Source: Gracilibacillus salitolerans
GTDB lineage: Bacteria; Bacillota; Bacilli; Bacillales; Amphibacillaceae
Direction: 5' to 3'
DNA: 64,000 nt
NCBI RefSeq assembly: GCF_009650095.1
Contig: NZ_CP045915.1
Location: 4,526,001-4,590,000, forward strand
Shown piece by piece: positions 17,579 through 26,079 of this stretch (position 1 is its first letter; every line of letters starts with the position of its first letter). Made by a program: the position numbers and the translations under genes. Under the pieces are notes generated by a model, which worked only from the letters and a program-made list of their open reading frames with translations, had not been told where the DNA came from and did no database searches.

Positions 17579-18224
17579 CACAGATACCTCCATTACGATA
17601 ATATATATATCCTTGGAGCACGCCAATCATGACTAAAAGCATGTAAAAGATGACATGTGGTGAGAATTGAAAAATAGTTGTTTGTATCACAGTTTGTAAT
17701 AACCCCCACCCAATCAATGTAGTATTTGAGATGGTGATGGGGGATTTTTTATCACTATAATAGATGATAAAAAATAATAGCAGCAGTAAACCTATCAGAT
17801 ATAACCAGTTAGTTTGGTAAAATATATGATGCAAAAAAGAATAAATGAAACTAGCAGCGAGAAATACGGTATTAAATACATACAGATGATCATAGTATTG
17901 ATTAATGGTACTGATCCATCTCCACTTACTGAACAGAATGGTAATAATAATCGCTATGTAAAATGCATTCGTATTAGCCGGATAAGCTAAAATAGCAATA
18001 GGATCTGATAGAAAAGTACTCCATTGAAGCACCACTTTTCCAATCCAAATAGACACCACTAAGGTAATCAAGATATTGGATACCCTATCTAATAGTCCCC
18101 TTCTTTTACCCTTTTCATACGGACTAACCCCGTAGAAAAAAAGAAAGCCCAGCACAAAACTAACAAGCATGAAAACTAAATCAACCTTAATGACAAAGGG
18201 GCCAAGTAACCATGCCTGAGGCAT
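17559..18224 (-). CDS. Polytopic membrane protein, Lgt-like N-terminus
   Basis: About 221 residues with six or seven membrane helices. Start taken as ATG 18224, eight bases after GGGAGG. The beginning (LGPFVIKVDLVFMLVSFVLG) recalls the first helix of prolipoprotein diacylglyceryl transferase, but the signature Arg/His motifs of Lgt are not visible, so catalytic activity is doubtful. It overlaps the ResA-like gene by 20 bases. By context it could be the electron-donor or scaffold for the thioredoxin-like protein; this is inference. Confidence 0.5.
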   Translation of the reverse strand: MPQAWLLGPFVIKVDLVFMLVSFVLGFLFFYGVSPYEKGKRRGLLDRVSNILITLVVSIWIGKVVLQWSTFLSDPIAILAYPANTNAFYIAIIITILFSKWRWISTINQYYDHLYVFNTVFLAASFIYSFLHHIFYQTNWLYLIGLLLLLFFIIYYSDKKSPITISNTTLIGWGLLQTVIQTTIFQFSPHVIFYMLLVMIGVLQGYIYYRNGGICDEKMDH

Positions 18225-18365
18225 ATCGCCCACCTCCCTTCTCTATTATATATAAATAGGTGGGAATATGGACAGAGAATTGTCCCAAGGTTACAACTAG
18301 TTACTCCTACTATATGCTCGCATTTTTTTATAATATGATTAAATAAACTAAACTAACAAAGCGTA

Positions 18366-19481
18366 TCATCCCTCTTGTTCAACGTACTTATTAGAAAAAG
18401 CGGATATGTTTAATAAAATACCTGCAGAGATCATCGTTATCAGTAATGATGATCCACCGTAACTGATAAACGGTAATGTAATACCAGTAATTGGTAACAT
18501 TCCTAAAATCGCACCTAAATTGATAAAAGCTTGTATAATGATTTGGAAGGTAATACCGATTGCTAACAGCTTACCAAATTCATCTCGTGCGCTCATAGCA
18601 ATACGAACCCCTTTTATAAAAAGAAAGAAATAGAAGCTTAACACAATCATTACACCAAACAAACCTAATTCTTCCGTTATAATCGACATAATAAAGTCTG
18701 TATGTGCCTCTGGTAAATAACCGAGCTTCTGAACACTTCCTCCTAACCCATTCCCTATGATCCCCCCAGTATGAATCGAGATATAGGAATTAACTAACTG
18801 ATAACCTGCCCCTTGTGCATCTGCAAAGGGATCCATGAAAGATGTAATTCGTTCTATTCGATAGGGAGACATCATCGCAAAGAAAATAAATACTGCTACC
18901 GCTACACTTGCTAGTAAAAATAGATGACGAAATCGAATGCTTGTAAAAAATAAAATCATACCGCATGAAAATAAAATAAGTGTTGCAGATCCTAAATCTG
19001 GTTGTCCCAGCAATAAACCAAATATAACTGCCAAGATAATAAGTGGCGGAATGACTCCTTTACCGAAGTGACCAATATAGGCTTCTTTTCTACTATAAAA
19101 ATAAGCAAAGTAAATAAGCATTGTTAGTTTTGCAAATTCGACTGGTTGAAATAAAAATCCACCGATTGAAATCCACCTAGTTGAAAAATTCCGCTCCACA
19201 CCGACTCCAGGAATCAAAACGAGAACTAAAGCTGTCAAAGTAAACATTACAAATAAAGGACTTATTTTTTTATAAACTTGATAGGGCATTATCATAGCAC
19301 CTATTAAAAATAAACTGCTAATAACAGCCCAAAATAACTGTCTGTGAAAATAGTGTGCTGCGTTATCATACTGGATATATGCATAAGGGTAGCTTGCACT
19401 ATAAACCATTACGACACCAAATATTACGAATAACAAAAGTACAACAAATAATGTTAAGTCTATATTCCTCATACGTATCAT
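18366..19481 (-). CDS. FtsW/RodA/SpoVE family glycosyltransferase, copy 2
   Basis: 371 residues, about ten membrane helices, a SEDS-family protein. Conserved blocks are visible: GGFLFQPVEFAKL, LGQPDLGSATLI, LPEAHTDFIMSIITEELG and the C-terminal ITLPFISYGGSSL. The catalytic Asp of SEDS proteins corresponds to the Asp in QPDLGSA-type or nearby TM4 loop sequence, so activity is plausible. SEDS proteins polymerise lipid II into glycan with a class B PBP. It follows its paralogue by 12 bases, and no PBP gene is nearby. Confidence 0.9.
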   Translation of the reverse strand: MIRMRNIDLTLFVVLLLFVIFGVVMVYSASYPYAYIQYDNAAHYFHRQLFWAVISSLFLIGAMIMPYQVYKKISPLFVMFTLTALVLVLIPGVGVERNFSTRWISIGGFLFQPVEFAKLTMLIYFAYFYSRKEAYIGHFGKGVIPPLIILAVIFGLLLGQPDLGSATLILFSCGMILFFTSIRFRHLFLLASVAVAVFIFFAMMSPYRIERITSFMDPFADAQGAGYQLVNSYISIHTGGIIGNGLGGSVQKLGYLPEAHTDFIMSIITEELGLFGVMIVLSFYFFLFIKGVRIAMSARDEFGKLLAIGITFQIIIQAFINLGAILGMLPITGITLPFISYGGSSLLITMISAGILLNISAFSNKYVEQEG

Positions 19482-19493
19482 TGCTTACTCCCC

Positions 19494-20657
19494 TTATGCA
19501 GCCAACTCATTCTCTGACGAAAACATATAATCTTTAGACCGCGCATAAATACTTTGAACCAAACCTAACGCAAGCATATTGGTGATTAACGCACTTCCAC
19601 CATAACTAATAAATGGTAGTGCAATTCCTGTTACAGGCATTAAGCCAATCGTCATCGCTATATTTTGGAAGACTTGAAAGGAAATGAGGGTAATGATACC
19701 GACACAGATATAAACACCGAATAAATCATCCGTTTTTAACGCAATGGTTATCATACGGTAGATCAATAAAAAATAGAGAACGATTAAAATACTAGCTCCT
19801 ATGAATCCAAATTCTTCTCCAATCACTGCAAATACAAAATCAGTATGTGCTTCAGGGACACGTCCACTTTGAACTTGATGACCTTGGTTAAATCCTGATC
19901 CTGTTAACTGTCCTGCCCCAATCCCTAACATCGCTTGTCTTAATTGATAACCGTAATCCATTGTATATTCTGCAGGGTTAATCCAGCTGTAAATTCGACC
20001 TAATTGATGTGGCTTGAAAAATCCAGTTATCCACTCTTCGTGTTGAGAAAATAAATAAACGAATAATAATGCACTGGATGTGATCACAGAAATAATACAG
20101 GCAACCATTTTATTACCTATATTCGACATAAATAATAACCCTAGTGCAACCACCGCAATTAAAAGGGCAGAACCTAAATCCGGTTGTCTTAGAATCAAAA
20201 TAAACGGGATTGCCAACACAGTGACAGTTTTTAGCACAAGCGGAATACTTTTGAGAAAGGATAGTTTTTCTGTACCATATTTTTTATAAATCGCTGCCAG
20301 ATAAATAACTAAAAAAATCTTCATTAATTCAGATGGCTGCAGGTCCATAAACCCTAGATCCATCCATCTTTGAGAACCGTTTCTTTCAATACCAAAAAAG
20401 CGAACATAAATAAGTAACAAAATCCCCAAAATATATAAATATACAGACCACTTTTCAAGTAAGTCATAATCAAAGTAAGCAACAGCAATCATGATTACGA
20501 TACTGATGATGTACCAAATAAGCTGTCTCCTAGCAAAATAAAAAGATTGGCCATCGGTGTATTGACCTGTACCACTGTAAACAGCTAACAAACTAATAAT
20601 TAATAGACCAATTAGAATAATGAGCATTAGATAATCGATTGTGGGTTTCTTTGTCAT
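19494..20657 (-). CDS. FtsW/RodA/SpoVE family glycosyltransferase, copy 1
   Basis: 387 residues, ten predicted membrane helices. Blocks match the neighbour: MDLQPSELMKIFLV, LRQPDLGSALLI, VPEAHTDFVFAVIGEEFG, GIALPFISYGGSA. The form is nearer RodA than FtsW (no long cytoplasmic tail). Two SEDS genes in tandem suggest an extra elongation or sporulation module in addition to the housekeeping RodA/FtsW. Transcribed with the upstream XRE-DUF1232 gene (15-base gap). Confidence 0.9.
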   Translation of the reverse strand: MTKKPTIDYLMLIILIGLLIISLLAVYSGTGQYTDGQSFYFARRQLIWYIISIVIMIAVAYFDYDLLEKWSVYLYILGILLLIYVRFFGIERNGSQRWMDLGFMDLQPSELMKIFLVIYLAAIYKKYGTEKLSFLKSIPLVLKTVTVLAIPFILILRQPDLGSALLIAVVALGLLFMSNIGNKMVACIISVITSSALLFVYLFSQHEEWITGFFKPHQLGRIYSWINPAEYTMDYGYQLRQAMLGIGAGQLTGSGFNQGHQVQSGRVPEAHTDFVFAVIGEEFGFIGASILIVLYFLLIYRMITIALKTDDLFGVYICVGIITLISFQVFQNIAMTIGLMPVTGIALPFISYGGSALITNMLALGLVQSIYARSKDYMFSSENELAA

Positions 20658-20672
20658 TTGTCTCTTCCTTTT

Positions 20673-21281
20673 TTAATGCTTCATTGATAATGATTGCATG
20701 ACGTACTGTACAGCTAATGCATCATCTAAATAACCTATAGGAAATAAATAATCCGGAATCATATCTATTGATGCAATAAAATAAAATAATGCACTTCCGA
20801 TTAATAAAAGCTCTTTTGTAGATGCTTTCTTTTCTTTAAATGTCTGATACATAGACTCTAACTGTTGTATAAACGGACCTTGTCCACCTAAGGTAGCCAT
20901 TTTTGATTTGAATTGATGTAAAATGGTCACTCTTCCTTCTTCTGTACTGCTTTCTTGCTGATACTCTTGTAATCTTTTCTTCAACCTATCAACCGAAAAA
21001 TCTTTTACAGGCAGATCCATTTCCGTGATCAACGCACGTACATGATGAAAAGATACAGGCTGGTCTGGCTCGCTACTTTCTTCAGAACTTATTAGGTCTG
21101 ATAAAGGAATATGTAAACTTTGTGAAATAGCTTTTAGATGATCTAATGTGGCGTTTCTCTTTCCATTAATAATTCTAGAGATCGTGGAAACGTTAATTCC
21201 GGTTTCTTTTGCCAATTGACGCATACTCTTATTGCTTTCCTTTAATGCTTCTTTTATTAGTACAGCATAATTTGTTGTCAT
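20673..21281 (-). CDS. XRE helix-turn-helix protein with C-terminal DUF1232 (YkvA-like) domain
   Basis: 202 residues. Residues about 5-62 are a Cro/CI-type helix-turn-helix (RQLAKETGINVSTISRIING), then a linker, and about 150-197 match DUF1232, with SIDMIPDYLFPIGYLDDAL as core; DUF1232 is usually membrane-associated through its two short hydrophobic segments. First gene of the operon with the two SEDS genes. Its promoter carries a perfect palindrome over the -35 box, which is probably its own operator. Membrane tethering of a repressor that controls cell-wall glycosyltransferases is an attractive reading, but inferred. Confidence 0.85.
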   Translation of the reverse strand: MTTNYAVLIKEALKESNKSMRQLAKETGINVSTISRIINGKRNATLDHLKAISQSLHIPLSDLISSEESSEPDQPVSFHHVRALITEMDLPVKDFSVDRLKKRLQEYQQESSTEEGRVTILHQFKSKMATLGGQGPFIQQLESMYQTFKEKKASTKELLLIGSALFYFIASIDMIPDYLFPIGYLDDALAVQYVMQSLSMKH

Positions 21282-21322
21282 ATTTGTACACCCTCTTTTA
21301 AAAACCTATATTAAAGATATAA

Positions 21323-21347
21323 GAGTGTTGACAAATTGTCAACACTC
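21323..21347 (-). promoter_or_regulatory. Promoter with 25-bp perfect palindrome, putative autoregulatory operator
   Basis: GAGTGTTGACAA, one central base, then its exact complement TTGTCAACACTC. On the minus strand the TTGACA of one arm serves as -35, with TATCTT 17 bases downstream as -10, so a bound dimer would block RNA polymerase. Confidence 0.7.
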
Positions 21348-21514
21348 CTTTTTTGAATAACTTTCATTCCCCTAACAATTAAACAGTTTCAACTGACATT
21401 TTAAACTATCTATATCTAAAGAATTTCGATATAATGTGCTATGGACAACTACTATTTTAAACTGTGAAATATTTGATTTTTTTTAAAAAAATAGAGAACA
21501 AAAGGGGACACAAC

Positions 21515-22165
21515 ATGAAAGCGATGACATGGAGAAAATTTAATATGGTACTAATTGGCAACCTATTTATCGGGATCGCTGTAGCACTGTTAAGAATTAG
21601 CGCTTTAGGGACAGATCCTTTTTCAACATTAAACTTGGGAATAAGCGGTTTTCTTGGTATATCATTTGGTGTTTATCAGTTGATATTTAACCCTCTTTTA
21701 CTTGGTGTTGTATTTATTTATTATAGAAATTTAATTGGAATCGGAACTATCGTGAATATGGTTGGAATCGGCTTTATTTCTGATTTTATAGTCTTTGGTT
21801 ATAACTTCTTCTTTGATGATATGTCTATCCTTGCCATTCGAATTGTGATGATGGCAGTAGCAGTTATTTTTGCAAGTCTAGGTGTTGCTTTATATATTAC
21901 GCCGAATTTAGGAATTTCACCATATGATGCATTAGCTTTTGTTGTTGAAAAAGTTTCAAAAAACAAAATTCCTTTTCCTATTGCGAGGATTACGACAGAT
22001 ATTTTATGTGTTGCTATTGGATTTTCATTTGGAGCGATAGTCGGTGTTGCGACCGTTATACTCGCCTTTTTTACCGGTCCGCTTATCCAGTTTTTCCGTA
22101 AGTACGTAGCTGAACCAATGCTCGCTTATGAGAAAGCACCAGCTGTTGCTGTAAGTTTGAAATAA
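21515..22165 (+). CDS. YczE/YyaS/YitT-like integral membrane protein
   Basis: About 216 residues from ATG 21515, behind AAAGGGG; the longer reading frame from 21464 lacks a ribosome-binding site. Five or six membrane helices; LGTDPFSTLNLGIS and ITPNLGISPYDAL are the usual conserved blocks of the YczE family. In Bacillus YczE supports surfactin/bacillaene-type metabolism post-transcriptionally by an unknown route. It is monocistronic, with a strong terminator. Confidence 0.8.
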   Translation: MKAMTWRKFNMVLIGNLFIGIAVALLRISALGTDPFSTLNLGISGFLGISFGVYQLIFNPLLLGVVFIYYRNLIGIGTIVNMVGIGFISDFIVFGYNFFFDDMSILAIRIVMMAVAVIFASLGVALYITPNLGISPYDALAFVVEKVSKNKIPFPIARITTDILCVAIGFSFGAIVGVATVILAFFTGPLIQFFRKYVAEPMLAYEKAPAVAVSLK

Positions 22166-22217
22166 GGTTTAATTTGATAAAACACCTTTCAAACCTACAT
22201 CTTGCTACAAATAGAAA

Positions 22218-22260
22218 GAATCCATTTTGGAAAAAGATCGACCAAAATGGATTCTCTTTA
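22218..22260 (+). terminator. Terminator after the YczE-like gene
   Basis: GAATCCATTTTGG pairs perfectly with CCAAAATGGATTC over an 11-base loop, followed by TCTTTA. Confidence 0.8.
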
Positions 22261-22330
22261 CAGATTTATAATGGATTTTTTTAAAGTTTAATTTTGGTCG
22301 TTTCTTTAATTTAAACTTCATATGAACTGA

Positions 22331-22858
22331 TTAATTAGATAACTGTTTAAGATATTCATCAAGTTCATTGAATTGTGAGGCCATTCCTTCCTCTAAGCCC
22401 ATTTCTATAACGGCTTTAAGTGCTTCTTCTGATTCAAATTGGTTTTGTATAATAAGCTTTGTCTTCCCAGACTGCTCTTCAAAGTTCATAGTAATTAATT
22501 GCTTAGGGGCATCCGAACTAACATTACCCTCTTCATCAGAGAATGTATCGGTATATACAATTTTCTCCGGCACAATAATTTCATGGTAAGTAACCTTTCC
22601 CCAAGATTTTTGACCATAAAAATCTTTTTGGTTTTTATCTTCACAAGTCATACAAAAATGCCAAACTCCTCCAGGCTTAAAATCAAATGATTTATTCTCT
22701 GTTGTCCAGCCGGTAGGCCCCCACCAGTTTGCTAAATGTTCTGATTCTGAGAACGTTTTAAAGACGAGTTCCCTTGGTGCATCAAACATTCTCTCCAACA
22801 CAAGTTTCTTCCCATTCACATACGAATTCAAACGATTTGCTGCATTTTTTTCAGACAT
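22331..22858 (-). CDS. SRPBCC/AHSA1 domain protein
   Basis: 175 residues, a helix-grip (START-like) fold of the Aha1_C/YndB kind: LERMFDAPRELVFKTFSE at the N-terminus, WWGPTGWTTE, and the C-terminal helix EEGMASQFNELDEYL. These proteins bind hydrophobic ligands. The gene follows an ArsR-type repressor by 90 bases on the same strand, an arrangement common in Firmicutes in which the repressor regulates both genes. Confidence 0.85.
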   Translation of the reverse strand: MSEKNAANRLNSYVNGKKLVLERMFDAPRELVFKTFSESEHLANWWGPTGWTTENKSFDFKPGGVWHFCMTCEDKNQKDFYGQKSWGKVTYHEIIVPEKIVYTDTFSDEEGNVSSDAPKQLITMNFEEQSGKTKLIIQNQFESEEALKAVIEMGLEEGMASQFNELDEYLKQLSN

Positions 22859-22948
22859 TTATTTTCCTCCTTATTTTGAGACATTTATCTTCTTGATAAA
22901 CAAGCCTCCCTCATAGGTATTAAAAGCATATTGTCTCAGATATGCTTT

Positions 22949-23272
22949 TTATTCGCCCTTTTCCTTACGTTGCAGTTCCTTTAGGCAATCTTCCAATTGA
23001 TCCAATCTGTCTTCCCACAAATGTCTAAAGGAATCGAACCAACTGTCTATTTCTTTCAATCCCTGGACGTGTAACTTATAAATACGACGATTAGCCATTG
23101 GATGAACTTCTACGAGCTTTGCTTCACACAGTACCCGAAGGTGTTTGGAAACTTGAGGCTGGCGAAGACGAAGATGTTCAGCGATTTCCCCTACTGTACA
23201 AGGGCCACCGCGCAATAGTTCAATGATGTTTAGTCTATTTGGTTCGGCAATTGCACTCAATATCTTTTCCAT
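22949..23272 (-). CDS. ArsR-family winged helix repressor
   Basis: 107 residues from ATG 23272 (MEKILSAIAEPNRLNII). The helix-turn-helix is CTVGEIAEHLRLRQPQVSKHL; metal-binding Cys motifs typical of ArsR/SmtB are absent, so it is of the non-metal SRPBCC-associated group. Translation starts six bases after a consensus -10, so the message has little or no leader and no Shine-Dalgarno site. A TTG 36 bases upstream is in frame but would fall inside the -35 box. Confidence 0.85.
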   Translation of the reverse strand: MEKILSAIAEPNRLNIIELLRGGPCTVGEIAEHLRLRQPQVSKHLRVLCEAKLVEVHPMANRRIYKLHVQGLKEIDSWFDSFRHLWEDRLDQLEDCLKELQRKEKGE

Positions 23273-23278
23273 ATCCAC

Positions 23279-23316
23279 AATATACCACGAAAGGAATATT
23301 CCTGTCAAGGAATATT
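23279..23316 (-). promoter_or_regulatory. Promoter/operator of the ArsR gene, leaderless start
   Basis: Minus strand TTGACA (23303-23308), 18-bp spacer, TATATT (23279-23284). A 22-bp perfect palindrome at 23295-23316 (AATATTCCT, four bases, AGGAATATT) covers the -35 box and is the likely operator. A start site seven bases beyond the -10 would coincide with the ATG. Confidence 0.75.
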
Positions 23317-23525
23317 TAAAATCCCTTGATTACGAAAACTTGCCTGAGCAGATGGTGCTTTATGCCCTTTTGGGAAAAAGCGAAGTATTCTGCCTGAGCA
23401 ATTACTTAACTTTATCTAATAGAACAAAGACCAACGCCCGTATATTCAGGCATACATGCTACTTCAATCCAATATTCATAATAAGGATTATCTCATCAAT
23501 TTCAATTCAGCTTGTTCATTATAAA

Positions 23526-23691
23526 TTTTGGTACTTATCCTCTTTCTTAGTTCCAAATTTAAGATATTGGGTTTCATTTTGGTACTTAAACCTCCTTTAA
23601 GTACCATATTTGATCGTTTGCTTTCTGGTTTTGGTTTTTAATCGTCTTTTAAGTACTATTTTTATTTTGCGCTTCGATATTTTGGTACTTA
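23526..23691. repeat. Array C: 51-bp tandem repeat with TTTTGGTACTTA and its inverse
   Basis: TTTTGGTACTTA occurs at 23526, 23577 and 23680, with a diverged copy at 23629, so the period is 51-52 bp. Between successive copies lies an inverted form (TTTAAGTACCAT at 23596, TTTTAAGTACTA at 23647, a poor one near 23545), so each unit can form a hairpin. The rest of the 533-bp gap holds CTGCCTGAGCA-type fragments (23340-23400) and a TCTAGCTCC-type dispersed sequence near 23715-23780. No gene is supported there. Confidence 0.65.
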
Positions 23692-23802
23692 TTTTTTAGG
23701 CTGACAATTTATACTTTCGCCCAAAGGCGTAAGGGCGATTCGTAAAGTCGCTAGTTTCTGGGCGCTCGGAGCTAGACAAATACGCAACTTTTATCTAATA
23801 TA

Positions 23803-23838
23803 AAAAAGGATCTCTACTAGAAAAGCAGAGATCCTTTT
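23803..23838 (-). terminator. Terminator after the GH36 gene
   Basis: AAAAAGGATCTCT pairs with AGAGATCCTTTTT around a 10-base loop, adjacent to the stop at 23842. Confidence 0.85.
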
Positions 23839-23841
23839 TAT

Positions 23842-26067
23842 TTATTTCTTATGGAGTACAAATAGGCGAGAATAGAAGTCCCCGGCTACTTCGTGTTCAT
23901 GATGTTCACGGAATCGTTCGTGATCTAATGGTATACCAATCTCCATTAATTCATCCCCATGATATACACCTTCATACTCTTCGATTTCATAACTTGCCTC
24001 TGGGTCTAATCCTTTCAGTAACAACCGCTTGAAGCCTGGATTCGGACGGGATAATACATGATAGTCAGCCGCTATTGCCTTCGACTTATCTTCCGATACT
24101 GAAATCCATGATGTTCGATTACCGTCTTTTTCAAATGGGCTTTGGATACGGTGGAATGTACCGAATTGGAATACTTCCCGATGTTTCTTAAAAAATGCAA
24201 TTTGCTCTTTCATTTCCTGTTTTTCTTCTTCGGGCATCCTTGTCACATCTAACTCGTAACCAAATGCGCCAAAATAAGCTACTTCCGCTCTGGTTTTAAC
24301 ACTCGTATAACGTCCAACCTGATGGTTAGGTACTGCTGATACGTGTGCCCCCATGGAACTTATCGGATACACAAAAGATGTACCATATTGAATTTTGAGA
24401 CGTTCCATCGCATCGGTATCATCACTTGTCCATGTTTGTGGTGCATAATACAACATACCAGGGTCAAATCTGCAACCGCCACTTGCACAAGATTCAAATA
24501 AAATCTCAGGAAATTCAGATGTTAAACGTTCATATAAATCATATACCCCCAAAATATAACGGTGTATTACTTCACGCTGGCGATCGACAGGTAATGTCTC
24601 AGAGCCAATCTCGGTTAAATAGCGGTTCATATCCCATTTCACATAAGAAATTGGGGCATCTCGTAAGATTTCTGCCATCATATTATAAAGTGCATCTACT
24701 ACTTCTTTACGAGAGAAGTCAAGCACATACTGATTACGACCATGTGACTGGTTTCGGTTTGGCACATGGATAATCCAGTCTGGATGCTCTTCATATAGCT
24801 TACTTACTTTTGACACCATTTCAGGTTCAAACCACAAACCGAAATCCATCCCGAGATCGGTAACCTTTTCTGCTATGCCGGTTATTCCATTCGGCAATTT
24901 ATCATAGTTAACGAACCAATCTCCTAATGACGTTGTATCATCATTACGTTTGCCGAACCAACCATCATCCAGTACGAATAATTCAACACCTAACTCTTTC
25001 GATTGTTTTGCCATCTCGAGGATTTTTTCTTCATCGAAGTCAAAATACGTTCCTTCCCAGTTGTTCGTTAAAATAGGGCGTACTTGATCACGCCATTTAC
25101 CTCTCACTAAACGTTTTTGATAAAGATGATGGAAGTTTTGACTCATGCCATTAAGTCCTTCATTAGAATAAGTCATCGCTACTTCCGGTGTTTGAAAGCT
25201 TTCACCTGTTTCCAGCAGCCAATTAAAATCAAATGGATTTATTCCAAGACTGACACGCGTAACATCTAAATAATCGACTTCTACTTGAGCAAGAAAGTTA
25301 CCACTGTACACTAGGCTGAAACCATAGACATCACCTTGAAACTCCGTAGCCTCTGGTCGTTTCAGTGCAATAAACGGGTTGTGCTGGCTGCTGCTAATGC
25401 CACGTGTACTAGAGATATTTTGGATTCCTTCCTCCAATCTTCGCGTTTTAAGATGACGTTCTCTACTCCACGCTCCTGATAACTGCATCATTTCATAATT
25501 TGAGTCAAAGAAATCAACATTTGCGCTCATCGCTCGTAGGATGTTAAGTTTCTGCTTACCATGATTTCTAAACTTGGAACTCCGTATAATCGCATCTTGG
25601 TCTTCAAAAACAGAGTAAAGCAAGGTCAATTCTGCATCGATTTCGTCATCATATAAGGTAATTTCTACCGTCTCTACCGAATCACCATCCTCCGCATACG
25701 TGGCAGGCAAGCCATCCAATTTTGGCTTTCCTTTGTAAATCTTGTGTTCTTTATACTTAAAATCGTTAATTCTGCTGCCATTCTCTTGCAGAACTTGGAA
25801 TGCTGGTTCACGGAAGTCGGTTGTACCGTAAGTAGGGTATTCCTGTTTTGTCTGTTCTAATGAAAAAGTCATATCCCCATCTTTTAAATAGGTAATATTG
25901 GAACGAAATCCTGTTTCAAGATAATGTTGAAAAGAATCTTTATGTTTTACTTTTTTACCATAATATAGATGTCCGAGATGTTCATTTTCTAAAACTGTAA
26001 AAACATAGCTTGATTGATTTGTTTGTAAATGGAATTCTCTTGTTTGTTCATTATAATTAATTGGCAT
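23842..26067 (-). CDS. GH36 alpha-galactosidase
   Basis: 741 residues, typical for bacterial GH36. An N-terminal beta-supersandwich (1-330) precedes the TIM barrel. Asp479 in YVKWDMNR fits the nucleophile, and Asp549 in TWTSDD fits the acid/base; SCASGGCRFD (about 527-535) forms the substrate loop. It should remove terminal alpha-1,6-galactose from raffinose, melibiose or stachyose taken up by the adjacent transporter. There is no signal peptide, so it is cytoplasmic. Last gene of the operon, 12 bases after the MalG-type permease. Confidence 0.94.
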   Translation of the reverse strand: MPINYNEQTREFHLQTNQSSYVFTVLENEHLGHLYYGKKVKHKDSFQHYLETGFRSNITYLKDGDMTFSLEQTKQEYPTYGTTDFREPAFQVLQENGSRINDFKYKEHKIYKGKPKLDGLPATYAEDGDSVETVEITLYDDEIDAELTLLYSVFEDQDAIIRSSKFRNHGKQKLNILRAMSANVDFFDSNYEMMQLSGAWSRERHLKTRRLEEGIQNISSTRGISSSQHNPFIALKRPEATEFQGDVYGFSLVYSGNFLAQVEVDYLDVTRVSLGINPFDFNWLLETGESFQTPEVAMTYSNEGLNGMSQNFHHLYQKRLVRGKWRDQVRPILTNNWEGTYFDFDEEKILEMAKQSKELGVELFVLDDGWFGKRNDDTTSLGDWFVNYDKLPNGITGIAEKVTDLGMDFGLWFEPEMVSKVSKLYEEHPDWIIHVPNRNQSHGRNQYVLDFSRKEVVDALYNMMAEILRDAPISYVKWDMNRYLTEIGSETLPVDRQREVIHRYILGVYDLYERLTSEFPEILFESCASGGCRFDPGMLYYAPQTWTSDDTDAMERLKIQYGTSFVYPISSMGAHVSAVPNHQVGRYTSVKTRAEVAYFGAFGYELDVTRMPEEEKQEMKEQIAFFKKHREVFQFGTFHRIQSPFEKDGNRTSWISVSEDKSKAIAADYHVLSRPNPGFKRLLLKGLDPEASYEIEEYEGVYHGDELMEIGIPLDHERFREHHEHEVAGDFYSRLFVLHKK

Positions 26068-26079
26068 GTTAATACTCCT

